A stretch of DNA of 64,000 nt, taken from NCBI RefSeq assembly GCF_018986915.1, contig NZ_CP076723.1, positions 434,001-498,000 of the forward strand, given 5' to 3'. A program made the translations under genes and the position numbers. A model generated the notes under the pieces. That model did not search any database, was not told where the DNA came from, and saw only the letters and a list, made by a program, of their open reading frames with translations. Within the stretch, counting starts at the first letter, position 1; the number at the start of each line of letters is the position of its first letter. The stretch is from Geomonas oryzisoli (lineage in GTDB: Bacteria; Desulfobacterota; Desulfuromonadia; Geobacterales; Geobacteraceae). Shown here piece by piece: positions 35,054-43,830 of this stretch.

Positions 35054-35396
35054 CGTCTACCTCCTGGTTTGTTTGTTACAACGTGATTGAAGTTCCTGCT
35101 GTACTGTCAATTCGCCCTATGGCGAAGGTGCAGCTCACTATAAAGAAAGAGCTCTTAAGTCAACCGCTGTTAATGAACAGGGTGGAGTCAAGAGCTCTCG
35201 CGTGTGGTCCTCGGGCTGTTTTGAGTCAGCAATGATTGTCTCCTCGACATTTGCGTAGAACGTCACGCAGACCAGCCAGTACAGCCTATCCCAATGAGCA
35301 AACCGCTGTTATATAAAACTGACGCCACTATATTATTTTTCAAACAAATGTCAACAGAAAAAAACTTCACTCATTAGATATGAGAAGGCGAATGTT
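35054..35396 (-). promoter_or_regulatory. Porin promoter region with two promoter-like elements
   Basis: The 343-base gap upstream of the porin gene. Two minus-strand promoter candidates share the -10 TATAGT: TTGACA (35354-35349) with 15 bases to TATAGT (35333-35328), and TTGACT with about 15 bases to TATAGT near 35142. AGAGCTCT palindromes occur twice (near 35149 and 35193), and AACAGCGGTT recurs near each promoter. These may be paired operator sites. Confidence 0.5.
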
Positions 35397-35810
35397 TTAG
35401 TGACCGTCTTCGTGCGCTTCACACAGTTCCGTGAGGACGCCGTTGCTGCTTTTGGGATGCAAAAAGGCGATGCGCGCGCCGTGTGCCCCGGTTCTTGCCG
35501 TGGTATCGATCATTCGGGTGCCGCCGGCGATAAGCCTCGCGATGGTGGCATCGATATCCTGCACGCCGTACGCTACGTGGTGCACGCCCGGACCGTTCTT
35601 CTCCAGGAATTTGGCGACCGGACTCTCCGGCGAGGTCGGCTCGAGTAGTTCGATCTTCGATTCACCGATGGACAAGAAGGCCACTTTGACTAACTGGCTG
35701 GGCACTTCTTCGATTCCGGAAAATTCCATCCCGAGCGTGTCACGATACAACGGGAGTGCTTCTTCTATAGAGGTAACGGCCACGCCTAAATGATTTATTT
35801 TGGTGAGCAT
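35397..35810 (-). CDS. mce: Methylmalonyl-CoA epimerase
   Basis: A 137-residue vicinal-oxygen-chelate enzyme that interconverts (R)- and (S)-methylmalonyl-CoA. 'INHLGVAVTSIEEALPLYRD' supplies the first metal His, 'GPGVHHVAYGVQDIDATIAR' the second, and 'ELLEPTSPESPVAKFLEKNG' is diagnostic of the epimerase within the family. The length is typical. RBS AAAGGA. It lies downstream of the mutase gene but has its own promoter. Confidence 0.93.
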   Translation of the reverse strand: MLTKINHLGVAVTSIEEALPLYRDTLGMEFSGIEEVPSQLVKVAFLSIGESKIELLEPTSPESPVAKFLEKNGPGVHHVAYGVQDIDATIARLIAGGTRMIDTTARTGAHGARIAFLHPKSSNGVLTELCEAHEDGH

Positions 35811-35856
35811 GTATGTGTCCTTTGGCTCCGCGTCAGAGCGTATCTGACGGTGGCAG

Positions 35857-35884
35857 ATAATATCCTACAATCGGCAAAATGCAA
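35857..35884 (-). promoter_or_regulatory. Promoter of the epimerase gene
   Basis: Minus strand TTGCAT (35884-35879), 16-base spacer, TATTAT (35862-35857), about 47 bases before the ATG. Confidence 0.65.
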
Positions 35885-36034
35885 GTCACAGTGATGAAAA
35901 AGTTTGGTTACGGTTCTGTGTCTGGTTGAAAAAAACGTTTTGACTAGGCTGAGGCGATGTGAAGCGGCAAGTTGATGAGCTGTGGCAGTAATAAGATCTT
36001 GGGTGAGTCGCGCGAGCCTCGCAATATCGTGGCT

Positions 36035-36066
36035 CCTGCCGGAACGATCTGTATCGTCCCGGCAGG
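36035..36066. terminator. Stem-loop after the mutase gene
   Basis: CCTGCCGGAACGAT-CTGT-ATCGTCCCGGCAGG, a 14-base near-perfect stem 18 bases after the mutase stop, without a U-run. Probable transcript 3' end structure. Confidence 0.45.
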
Positions 36067-36083
36067 AATCTGTCACGTTGAGG

Positions 36084-37736
36084 TTAAAGGACCACCGTTT
36101 CTCTGTGCACGCCGAAGACGCCGCGCATCACGTTGGCGATCTCGCCCAGGGTCGCGTAGCTCTTCACCGCGTCCAGGATGAACGGCATCAGGTTGCCGGT
36201 CCCCTTGGCAGCCTCTTCCAGCGCCTTGAGGGTTTTCTCGACCTGGGCGCTGTCGCGTTTGGCCTTCATCGCGGCGAGCGCTTGCTTCTGCTTCACCTCG
36301 ACCTCGTCGGTCACCTTCAGAAGCCCCTGCGGCGCGCCTTCCTCGACGGTGAACTTGTTGACGCCGACGATGATGGTCTCGTCCTTCTCGATGGAGCGCT
36401 GGTAGGCGTAGGCGGAATCCTGGATCTCCTTCTGCTGGAACCCCCTGGAGATCGCCTCGACCGCGCCGCCCAGGGAGTCGATCTTCTCGATGTAGGCCAT
36501 GGCCTGCTGCTCGATCTGGTCGGTGAGGGACTCGACCAGGAACGAGCCTGCCAGCGGGTCGATGGAGTCGGCGACGCCGGACTCGTAGGCGATGACCTGC
36601 TGGGTCCGGAGCGCGATGCGCACCGATTCCTCGGTGGGAAGCGCCAGTGCCTCGTCCCTGGAGTTGGTGTGCAGCGACTGCGTGCCGCCAAGGACCGCGG
36701 CCAGCGCCTGCAGCGTTACGCGCATGATGTTGTTGTCGGGCTGCTGGGCGGTCAGGGTGCAGCCGGCGGTCTGGGTGTGGAAGCGCAGCATCTGGGACTT
36801 CGGGTCCTTGGCCTTGAAGCGCTCGCGCATGATGCGGCCCCACATGCGGCGTGCGGCGCGGAACTTCGCCACCTCCTCGAGCAGGTTGTTGTGCGCGTTG
36901 AAGAAGAAGGCAAGGCGCGGCGCGAACTCATCGACGTCGAGACCCGCCTTGACCGCAGCCTCGACGTAGGCGATGCCGTCGGCCAGCGTGAAGGCGACCT
37001 CCTGCACCGCGGAGGAACCGGCCTCGCGGATGTGGTAGCCGGAGATGGAGATCGTATTCCACTTGGGGACGTTGTCCTTGCAGTAGGCGAAGATGTCGGT
37101 GATGATGCGCATCGACTCCTTGGGGGGGTAGATATAGGTGCCGCGGGCCATGTACTCCTTGAGGATGTCGTTTTGGATGGTGCCGGAGATCTTGTCCGGA
37201 GACACCCCCTGCTTCTCGGCCACCGCGATGTACATGGCCAGAAGGATCGACGCGGTGGAGTTGATGGTCATCGAGGTGGATACCTTGTCCAGCGGGATGC
37301 CGTCGAAGAGTACTTCCATGTCCGCCAGGGAGTCGATGGCGACCCCGACCTTGCCTACCTCGCCGCGGCTCATGGACGCGTCGGAATCGTAGCCCATCTG
37401 GGTGGGGAGGTCGAAGGCGATGGAGAGGCCGGTCTGTCCGGCGGAAAGCAGGTACTTGTAGCGCTCGTTGGACTCCGCGGCGTTACCGAAACCGGCGTAC
37501 TGGCGCATGGTCCAGAACCTGCCGCGGTACATGGTCGGCTGCACGCCGCGGGTGAACGGGAACTGGCCGGGGAAGCCCAGGTTCTCGTTGTAGCCCGGGT
37601 AGTCGAACTGCGGCGCGTAGCAACGCTCAAGGTCGTTGTCGGAGCTGGTCTTGAAAGAGCTCCTGCGCTCGGGCGCCTTGGCCATGCTCTTCTCTACGGT
37701 TGCCTGCCATGCCTGTTTCTTTTCGGAAATGCTCAT
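36084..37736 (-). CDS. Methylmalonyl-CoA mutase, catalytic (alpha/large) chain without B12 domain
   Basis: A 550-residue TIM-barrel subunit that interconverts methylmalonyl-CoA and succinyl-CoA. '[20 protein letters not shown]' followed by '[19 protein letters not shown]', then '[20 protein letters not shown]' and '[20 protein letters not shown]' are classic. The protein ends before the cobalamin-binding domain (no DxHxxG), so a separate small subunit must be supplied from elsewhere. With the epimerase and the carboxylase nearby it forms the propionyl-CoA/succinyl-CoA route. RBS CAGGAG precedes the ATG. Confidence 0.95.
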   Translation of the reverse strand: MSISEKKQAWQATVEKSMAKAPERRSSFKTSSDNDLERCYAPQFDYPGYNENLGFPGQFPFTRGVQPTMYRGRFWTMRQYAGFGNAAESNERYKYLLSAGQTGLSIAFDLPTQMGYDSDASMSRGEVGKVGVAIDSLADMEVLFDGIPLDKVSTSMTINSTASILLAMYIAVAEKQGVSPDKISGTIQNDILKEYMARGTYIYPPKESMRIITDIFAYCKDNVPKWNTISISGYHIREAGSSAVQEVAFTLADGIAYVEAAVKAGLDVDEFAPRLAFFFNAHNNLLEEVAKFRAARRMWGRIMRERFKAKDPKSQMLRFHTQTAGCTLTAQQPDNNIMRVTLQALAAVLGGTQSLHTNSRDEALALPTEESVRIALRTQQVIAYESGVADSIDPLAGSFLVESLTDQIEQQAMAYIEKIDSLGGAVEAISRGFQQKEIQDSAYAYQRSIEKDETIIVGVNKFTVEEGAPQGLLKVTDEVEVKQKQALAAMKAKRDSAQVEKTLKALEEAAKGTGNLMPFILDAVKSYATLGEIANVMRGVFGVHRETVVL

Positions 37737-38152
37737 GTTGCTCTCCTGGCGGTGCGAAATGGTGATAACAGAATGAAGCTTGCGAAAGACGTCTTTTGTT
37801 TACGCTAAAATTTCGGGAAAGTGAATTATTTTTTCTTAACCGTGCCGCCGTGGTGCTGCCGATCGGCGTGCCGGAGTTGTTTTATTTTTATAATGGTGAT
37901 CTAAATTTGAAGTATGCAGCTAAAACGGCAACTTACCGGCGGTGCTGCGCGTCGGGTTGTTTTGCCGTGTTTTATTTTCGCGCTAAAGGTTAAAATCCTG
38001 ATCTGTCATACAAAACAGAAAAGCGCTGATAACATAATGTTTTATCTAGGCTTTTGCCGTTTTTTTTCTTGTAAAACAATTGCGGCACTCATATAGTTCT
38101 TGGCGACCTTAAAAATTATGAGCGCCCCGCTGAGGGCAAGAGGAGAACGCAG
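37737..38152. other. AT-rich divergent intergenic region with inverted repeat
   Basis: A 416-base gap between the mutase (leftward) and zinc-ribbon (rightward) genes, richer in A+T than the genes around it. It contains an imperfect inverted repeat TAAAACGGCAA (37921-37931) / TTGCCGTGTTTTA (37962-37974) and the rightward promoter at 38069-38097. No ORF with a credible RBS was seen. Confidence 0.5.
38069..38097 (+). promoter_or_regulatory. Promoter of the zinc-ribbon gene
   Basis: TTGTAA at 38069-38074, 17-base spacer, TATAGT at 38092-38097, 56 bases before the ATG. Confidence 0.65.
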
Positions 38153-38356
38153 ATGCAATGCCCGGTATGTAAGAACCACGAACAAAACGCCATGGACCTT
38201 CGCTCCGGTGCCTTCAACGAAGACCTCAAAGAATGCCCCACCTGCGGTACCACCTGGTCCGTGAACCACGGCATGATGGCCATCGTGAAGGACCCGCTGG
38301 CCGATTCCTTCCTCGAAGCCCTCTCCGCCGACAACATCTGCTTCGCGGCGGCGTAA
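38153..38356 (+). CDS. 67-residue zinc-ribbon protein
   Basis: A 67-residue protein with two CxxC knuckles, 'MQCPVCKN' at the start and 'KECPTCGTTW' in the middle, spaced as in a treble-clef or zinc-ribbon fold. RBS AGAGGAGA. It has a dedicated promoter and a strong terminator, so it is monocistronic and probably well expressed. It lies between the mutase and carboxylase genes, but no functional link is shown. Confidence 0.8.
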   Translation: MQCPVCKNHEQNAMDLRSGAFNEDLKECPTCGTTWSVNHGMMAIVKDPLADSFLEALSADNICFAAA

Positions 38357-38414
38357 GCAATCTACAAAAAAATAACTGACCCGGCTATCAGGGCGGGGTC
38401 AGTGGATGAGCAGA

Positions 38415-38446
38415 GGGCTCCGGATGTTACCATCCGGAGCCCTTTT
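38415..38446 (+). terminator. Terminator of the zinc-ribbon gene
   Basis: GGGCTCCGGATG-TTAC-CATCCGGAGCCC followed by TTTT; a 12-base perfect stem between convergent genes. Confidence 0.85.
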
Positions 38447-38457
38447 CGCTGCTTGGA

Positions 38458-41400
38458 CTAGAGTACCGCCTTCAGGTAGTCGGAGGTTACGCCGCGCTTT
38501 TCCTTTTCCAGCGCGTTCACGTCGACTTCGACGAATTTCTCGTCCGGGGTGACCTTGAACAGCGGCTGTCCTTTGGAGACGATGGTGCCGTCGCCGGAGG
38601 TGACCAGCATCTTGTCGATGGTCCCGGCGAAGGGTGCGTACACCTTGTTGAACATCTTCATGACCTCGATGATGTACAGCGGCTGTCCCTTTTCGAAGTG
38701 CATCCCCTCGTACACGAACGGGGGCATGCCCGGGGCTTCCTGGCCGTAGTACATGCCGCCGCAGACGGCGACGATCTCGTCGGCCTTGGTGGCCGGCGGC
38801 GGAACCAGGATCTTCTTCATGCGAGCCTGCAGCTCCGGATCGGTGAGGTACTCGGGGATGGTGATCTCGAGGTCCTCCTCGACGCGCAGATCCCAGAACT
38901 TGGTGTTCTGCCCGACCAGGAACAGCATGCCCAGAAGCTCCAGACCCGCCTCGTAGCCGAAGTGGGCGGAACGGATCTGCTGCCAGGTGTCGGCGTCGAA
39001 GCCACCCTGCGGCTCCTCCTTGTTGACGATCTCGTTCAGGGTGAAGTACTCGTCCCGGGCCAGGCCGAAGTGCTCGCGCAGGGTCCTGGAGAAACGAAGC
39101 GCCTGCTGCAGGAGTTCGTTGTCGTGGCTCCAGATGATCTCTGCCGCCGGCTTGTGCGGACGGTGGTTCATGTGCAGGTACTCGTAGGTTTCGTTGAGGA
39201 CCCCCACCGGGTTTCTGAGCCAGACCACCTTGCCGTTGTCGATGCGGAAGTTCTTGGTGTTGATGGAGAGCCAGCCGGAGAGCAGGTGCGGGTCGCCCAG
39301 GAGTCGCTCGATGGGACGGATGATAAGAGTCCCCTTGCGGTCCAGAAGCGACGACATGTTCTTGGATTCCTTGGCCTGGACCTCGGGCTGGTCGGCGTAC
39401 GCCTCGGAGACCCGCTTGGCGTAGTGCTTCTTCATCTGCAGGAAGGCGTAGACCGGATCGAGCTTGTTGGCCTCTTCCTTCAGGGTGCCCACCAGGGTCA
39501 GGTAGGGGACCACGAAGCGGGTGGTCGGCTTGGCCATGACGTTGCGGCCCAGGAACCAGTTCACCAGGCCGTAGTGGAACTCGAGGTTGGTGGCGAGGTC
39601 GGAGCCGCGCAGGGTGGTGGCGCGCAGCACCTCGGACATCTTGTCGTAGCTGGTCTTTCTGTCCTCACCGGTGGTGAGCAACAGCGCGATGTTGGAGTCG
39701 TAGGCGCCGGCCACCTTGTATTTCATGAAGATGCCGGTGTCGGGGTTCACCATGCTGATCCCCTGGTCGTCGCGGATCTCGCCTTCGATCGGCTTGGACC
39801 AGTAACGGATCATGCCGCCCGCATGCGGGGAGAGGGAGGCGTCGGTGGCGTTCAGGCGGGCCTCGACGGACGCGTTGAAGCGGACGAAACGCTGCGGCTT
39901 GGGCACCCGCTTCTTGTGGCGGGCGAGGATGGCCATCGCTTCCACCAGGCTCTCCACCACGAAGAAGTCGTTGGGGTCTTCCGGGTTCACGAATTTGAGC
40001 GCGTAGCAGAGCTCGGTGACGCGGTGTTCCACCTGGATCCTGGTGTTCACCTCCATGAAGTAGTGACGGTCGCGGTCCACGATGCACTCGAAGGTCGAGG
40101 CGGAGTCAAGGCCTACCGCCTTGCCGAAGCGCTCGGATTCCTCCTCCATCCTTTTCAGGACCTTGAGGTCGCTCTCGAGGGCCTTCACTTCGGCCTTGCG
40201 GCCGGCGATCTTGGCTTCCTCGATGGCGGTCATCAGCCCTTCCTGGGTCACCGACACCTCGAGGAGCTTCTGCTCGTGCATCTGCAGGGAGCAGTCGCGG
40301 CCGCCCAGGGCGATGCACCAGTCGCCGTTGCCCAGGAGCTGGATCTCGTTGTGCCTGGTCTGCTCGATGTTGAGCTCGACGAGGATGTTCTTGTTGTCGC
40401 CCACGCCGTTTGCCTTCACCTCGTTCAGGATCTCGCGCACAAGGCCCGGGGCATCGGAAGCCGCCTTGGCGATGTCGGCGTCGGAAGCGTTCTTCTTGGT
40501 CAGAAGGTCGGCCCCCAGAAGGCGCTGCCCCTTGCCGCCGCCACCGCCGATGGCTTTGAGACGGACGCGGGACTGCGGGTGCTTCTTCAGCATGGCTGCG
40601 CACTCGGCCTCGACCTGGGCGCAGAGCTCCTCGATGGAGAAGAGGTCGATCCCCTTGTTGTAGGAGGCGTACAGGATGTGGTCGGCGAGATCCTCCAGGG
40701 AGAGCTTGGCGTCGGCGAGCACCTGGGCATCGCACTCGAGGCCGTCGGAGGCCACCAGCGCCAGGAGCTTCTCGCGGGTGCCGTGCTTTTTCACCAGGGT
40801 GCGGGCGGTGACGTTGTCGATGCCGGGGGTGACCGAGACGTTGACCGAGAGGGCGGTACGCTTCGCCTCGTCCTTCTTGCCGGCGCCGGTCTGGGTGGCG
40901 GCGCAGGGGCCGATGAAGTTGAGACCCGCCTTCTCGATGGCGCCGACGAACTCGTCGTCCTCGGCCATGAAGCCGTAGCCCGCGAAGATGGCGTTGTAGC
41001 CGTTGTCCTTGGCGATGCTGATGATCTGATGGATGCGCTCGACACGCTCTTCCTTGCTGGCGCCGGTGTAATCGGGCACGCGGTGCACGCGGGTGGAGTC
41101 GGTCAGGGTGCGCAGCTCGGGCGCCAGGGCGTTGGGGTAGACGATGGAGTCCTTCTCGGAGAGCAGGATGCCGTAGTGGGTGATCCCCATCTCCTGGTAG
41201 ACGTCCATCGCTTCCTTACGGATCGGGCCGCGGCAGACGATGAGCGGTTTCAGATCTTCGCAGGCGAAGGAGCGGACCCACGCGGACGTGGAGGCGGAGA
41301 GCCTGCGGTCCCGGTGGATCAGCGGGTTCTTGGTGTATTTTTCAGATGTGTGTGCCATCGCTTTCATCTCCGTTACGTTATAAAGCGCCGACGAGGGGCG

Positions 41401-41496
41401 GGCACCCTGGCGTGCCAGTGCACCCTGCCCGAATCCAGCCTCGGGAGCGCTGCTCCCCCCCTGCGCAATTCCAATTCCCATATCAGTAGTCGCCAT
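38458..41496 (-). CDS. Acyl-CoA carboxylase biotin carboxylase / biotin carrier subunit with extra insert
   Basis: A 1012-residue subunit. It contains a biotin-carboxylase core ('IFAGYGFMAEDDEF', 'FIGPCAATQTGAGKKDEAKR', ATP-grasp 'RLKAIGGGGGKGQRLLG', 'YFMEVNTRIQVEHRVTEL') and a C-terminal carrier domain with the biotin lysine in 'LYIIEVMKMFNKVYAPFAG'. Between the PG turn and the glycine loop there are about 95 residues rather than about 30, an unusual insert. A ~350-residue linker joins the two domains. ATG at 41496 overlaps the TAA of the carboxyltransferase gene (TAATG) with AGGGAG upstream; an alternative start is ATG 41358 with CGGAG. With the partner it likely carboxylates propionyl-CoA or acetyl-CoA. 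Confidence 0.85.
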   Translation of the reverse strand: MATTDMGIGIAQGGSSAPEAGFGQGALARQGARPSSALYNVTEMKAMAHTSEKYTKNPLIHRDRRLSASTSAWVRSFACEDLKPLIVCRGPIRKEAMDVYQEMGITHYGILLSEKDSIVYPNALAPELRTLTDSTRVHRVPDYTGASKEERVERIHQIISIAKDNGYNAIFAGYGFMAEDDEFVGAIEKAGLNFIGPCAATQTGAGKKDEAKRTALSVNVSVTPGIDNVTARTLVKKHGTREKLLALVASDGLECDAQVLADAKLSLEDLADHILYASYNKGIDLFSIEELCAQVEAECAAMLKKHPQSRVRLKAIGGGGGKGQRLLGADLLTKKNASDADIAKAASDAPGLVREILNEVKANGVGDNKNILVELNIEQTRHNEIQLLGNGDWCIALGGRDCSLQMHEQKLLEVSVTQEGLMTAIEEAKIAGRKAEVKALESDLKVLKRMEEESERFGKAVGLDSASTFECIVDRDRHYFMEVNTRIQVEHRVTELCYALKFVNPEDPNDFFVVESLVEAMAILARHKKRVPKPQRFVRFNASVEARLNATDASLSPHAGGMIRYWSKPIEGEIRDDQGISMVNPDTGIFMKYKVAGAYDSNIALLLTTGEDRKTSYDKMSEVLRATTLRGSDLATNLEFHYGLVNWFLGRNVMAKPTTRFVVPYLTLVGTLKEEANKLDPVYAFLQMKKHYAKRVSEAYADQPEVQAKESKNMSSLLDRKGTLIIRPIERLLGDPHLLSGWLSINTKNFRIDNGKVVWLRNPVGVLNETYEYLHMNHRPHKPAAEIIWSHDNELLQQALRFSRTLREHFGLARDEYFTLNEIVNKEEPQGGFDADTWQQIRSAHFGYEAGLELLGMLFLVGQNTKFWDLRVEEDLEITIPEYLTDPELQARMKKILVPPPATKADEIVAVCGGMYYGQEAPGMPPFVYEGMHFEKGQPLYIIEVMKMFNKVYAPFAGTIDKMLVTSGDGTIVSKGQPLFKVTPDEKFVEVDVNALEKEKRGVTSDYLKAVL

Positions 41497-43220
41497 TAGT
41501 GGAACTCCCTTTGTACGGACTGCATCGGGCCCGCTTTGTAGTGACGCAGGAAGAAGTTGATGTTCTCGCCCAGTACCTTCCTCAGGTCGGTCGGCATGAC
41601 CAGCGACGAGATGGAGCCCAGGGAGAGCGCCTCTTTCGGGTTCATCAGCTCCTTCTCGTAGCGGGTGTTGAGCAGGGCCTCCTCGGCCTTGAGCCAGTCG
41701 GCGGCTTCCTTCTCGGCGTCGGCCTTGGCGAGCTCGGGCTTCACGCCCGCGTCGACGCGCTCCTGGGTGCCGCGCTTGACGCGCTCGATGACGGCGTTCC
41801 TGATCTTTCTGAGCTCGTCCTTGTAGACGAACTCTTTGCCTGCCGGCCCCATGACCGCGAGGCGGGTGGTGGGGAGGGCGAGCACCAGGTCGGCGCCGGT
41901 CGGGTAGTTGTTGTAGGAGGCGTAAGCGCCGCCGTAGGCGTTCCTGAGGATCAGCAGGATGCGCGGAGTGCGGATGTCGACGATGGAGTCGAGCATCGCG
42001 CGGCCTGCCTGGACGATGCCGCGTGCCTCCTGCTCGCGACCCGGGAGGAAGCCGGTGGTGTCTTCCATGAAGATCATCGGGATGTTGTAGATGTTGCAGA
42101 AGCGGTTGAAGCGGGCGATCTTGTAGGCCGCGTCGCAGTCGATCTGGCCGGAGTCGACGGCGGAGTTGTTGGCGACGAAGCCGACCACGTTGCCGCCCAG
42201 GCGGCCGAAGGCGGTGACGACGTTACGGGCGCGGTCGCGCTGCATCTCGAAGTAGTCGCCGTGGTCGCAGATCTGCTGGATGATGATGGAAACGTCGAAC
42301 GGCGTGTTGAAGCCGGTCGGGGAGTTGAAGGCCTTCTTCAAGAGGGTGTTGATCTCCCAGGTCTTGCGGTCCAGCGGATCGCTGGTTTCCTGGTAGGGGG
42401 CCATCACCGAGTTGTTGTCCGGGAGGTAATTGAGGAGCATGATGGCGGTCCTCAGTGCCCCGACCTCGTCCTCGACGGTGAGGTCGGCGACGCCGGACTG
42501 CCCGTGCACCTTGGGTCCGCCCAGATCCTCCGGGGTCACGTCCTCGCCGAGGACGCTCTTGACGACGCCCGGGCCGGTGAGGCCGAAGAAGGTGTCCTTG
42601 GGCTGGATCACGAAGCTACCCTGGCGCGGCAGGTAGGAGCCGCCGCCGGCGTTGAAGCCGAACATGCACATGATGGAGGGGACCACGCCGGAGATCTTTC
42701 TGAGCGCGGTGAAGGCCTCGGCGTAGCCGTCCAGACCGCCCACGCCCGCCGGGACGAAGGCGCCCGCGGAGTCGTTCATGCCGATGACCGGGATCCCCTT
42801 CTCGCCTGCCATGTAGAAGAGACGGGCCAGCTTGTTGCCGTTGGTGGCGTCCATGGAACCGGCGCGTACGGTGAAGTCGTGGCCGTAGACGGCGACGTCG
42901 CGGCCGTGGATGTTCAGGATGCCGGTCACCAGCGAGGCGCCGTCCAGATTCTTGCCCCAGTTCTGGAACAGGATGTTGGGCTCGGCCTCGGTGAGGACGC
43001 GGATCCTTTCCCACACGGTCATGCGCTTTTTAAAGTGCTGTTTCTCGATCTGGTCGATGCTCACCGACTTGATGGGGCGCTGGATCAGGTCGTAACCCGC
43101 CTGCATCGCCTCCTCGTAGCCGCCCGTGGCGCGGGAAATCTCGCCGGGGATGTTGAACTCGACCTTCTCCGCTACGTCAAACGGATTCTTCAAAGAGGGC
43201 TTGATCATTTTATTCGACAT
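41496..43220 (-). CDS. Acyl-CoA (probably propionyl-CoA) carboxyltransferase subunit
   Basis: A 574-residue carboxyltransferase of the PccB/AccDA type that moves CO2 from biotin to the acyl-CoA. '[20 protein letters not shown]', '[20 protein letters not shown]', '[16 protein letters not shown]' and '[20 protein letters not shown]' are conserved crotonase-fold sites; '[12 protein letters not shown]' is the second oxyanion region. ATG at 43220 is preferred over 43229 by RBS spacing. It is translationally coupled to the biotin subunit downstream and perhaps to a leader ORF upstream. Neighbouring mutase and epimerase favour propionyl-CoA as substrate. Confidence 0.9.
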   Translation of the reverse strand: MSNKMIKPSLKNPFDVAEKVEFNIPGEISRATGGYEEAMQAGYDLIQRPIKSVSIDQIEKQHFKKRMTVWERIRVLTEAEPNILFQNWGKNLDGASLVTGILNIHGRDVAVYGHDFTVRAGSMDATNGNKLARLFYMAGEKGIPVIGMNDSAGAFVPAGVGGLDGYAEAFTALRKISGVVPSIMCMFGFNAGGGSYLPRQGSFVIQPKDTFFGLTGPGVVKSVLGEDVTPEDLGGPKVHGQSGVADLTVEDEVGALRTAIMLLNYLPDNNSVMAPYQETSDPLDRKTWEINTLLKKAFNSPTGFNTPFDVSIIIQQICDHGDYFEMQRDRARNVVTAFGRLGGNVVGFVANNSAVDSGQIDCDAAYKIARFNRFCNIYNIPMIFMEDTTGFLPGREQEARGIVQAGRAMLDSIVDIRTPRILLILRNAYGGAYASYNNYPTGADLVLALPTTRLAVMGPAGKEFVYKDELRKIRNAVIERVKRGTQERVDAGVKPELAKADAEKEAADWLKAEEALLNTRYEKELMNPKEALSLGSISSLVMPTDLRKVLGENINFFLRHYKAGPMQSVQREFH

Positions 43221-43281
43221 TGTTGGCATCCTTCCGGGCTTTGGGATTTTGCATCTCTATGCGGGGTGCTGCGCAGCTCAT
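43210..43281 (-). CDS. 23-residue leader ORF overlapping the carboxyltransferase start
   Basis: ATG at 43281 has a perfect AGGAGG six bases upstream, much better than the RBS of the carboxyltransferase. The 23-residue product starts '[11 protein letters not shown]' and its TAA stop (43212-43210) lies just inside the carboxyltransferase gene, overlapping its ATG at 43220. This is the layout of translational coupling. No run of one regulatory amino acid is seen, so attenuation is less likely. Confidence 0.5.
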   Translation of the reverse strand: MSCAAPRIEMQNPKARKDANNVE

Positions 43282-43823
43282 CTACGTCCTCCTGGCTTTG
43301 ATATTAAAAAAGTGTTGCAAATCTTGGTCAGTTAGCGAAAACGTCAACCGCCGGACGGTAAAAAATGTCTTCCGGTGCGGTGGAATTTTTTAGTCTCCCT
43401 GAATATGGAGGGCAAGGAGACAGCGGCCGCCGGTTTGGCCTGGATGCGGGACCCAAGGTGAGCCGGAGGGCGGATGGTGCACTATTGCTGGTATTTAGCG
43501 AGTCTGAAGGGGGTGTGCCGCTAAGAAAGGTACGTTTTGGCCGGGCAGGTGGATCGTCCTTCGTCTATCGAACAGTTCCCGAAATTTCATTTTGACTAAA
43601 TGCGTTTTCGGGCTGATTTAACCTGGCCTGGGTGCGCCGCGACGACTCATGAGGCGTAGTAAAACGAACTATTGTTCTACTTTTTAGGCGCGTACCCTTC
43701 ATAAGGTTTTGCTTGGCTTTTGTCAATAAGAAAAAGAGTGTATACAGGCAAAGTACCGGAAATACGAGGGGTTCTAAAGTGGGGCTAAAAAGGAGGGGGG
43801 AGGCGGCTGACAGGGGTTACCTG
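43282..43823. other. Long leader region of the carboxylase operon
   Basis: A 542-base gap. The best promoter found is far upstream at 43698-43726, so the transcript would have about 410 untranslated bases before the leader ORF. A second TTGACG near 43340 could give a shorter transcript, but its -10 is poor. No known riboswitch pattern was recognised in the leader. Confidence 0.5.
43698..43726 (-). promoter_or_regulatory. Promoter candidate of the carboxylase operon
   Basis: Minus strand TTGACA (43726-43721), 17-base spacer, TATGAA (43703-43698). Confidence 0.6.
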
Positions 43824-43830
43824 TCAGCGC
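43803..43830 (-). terminator. Hairpin overlapping the stop codon of the lactate operon's last gene
   Basis: Minus strand GCTGACAGG-TAACC-CCTGTCAGC includes the TGA stop of glcF-type gene; a T-rich stretch follows about 15 bases later. Likely operon end structure. Confidence 0.5.

Noticed and set aside
35026-35235. 69-codon plus-strand frame in the porin promoter region
   Set aside because: Starts inside the porin coding region without RBS and covers promoter elements.
38698-41499. Very long plus-strand open frame opposite the biotin carboxylase gene
   Set aside because: Composition is an antisense shadow (V, L, H, Q, G-rich without domains); the minus-strand gene has full family motifs.
43365-43595. 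76-codon plus-strand frame in the carboxylase leader
   Set aside because: No RBS, no recognisable domain, and it is antisense to the proposed leader.
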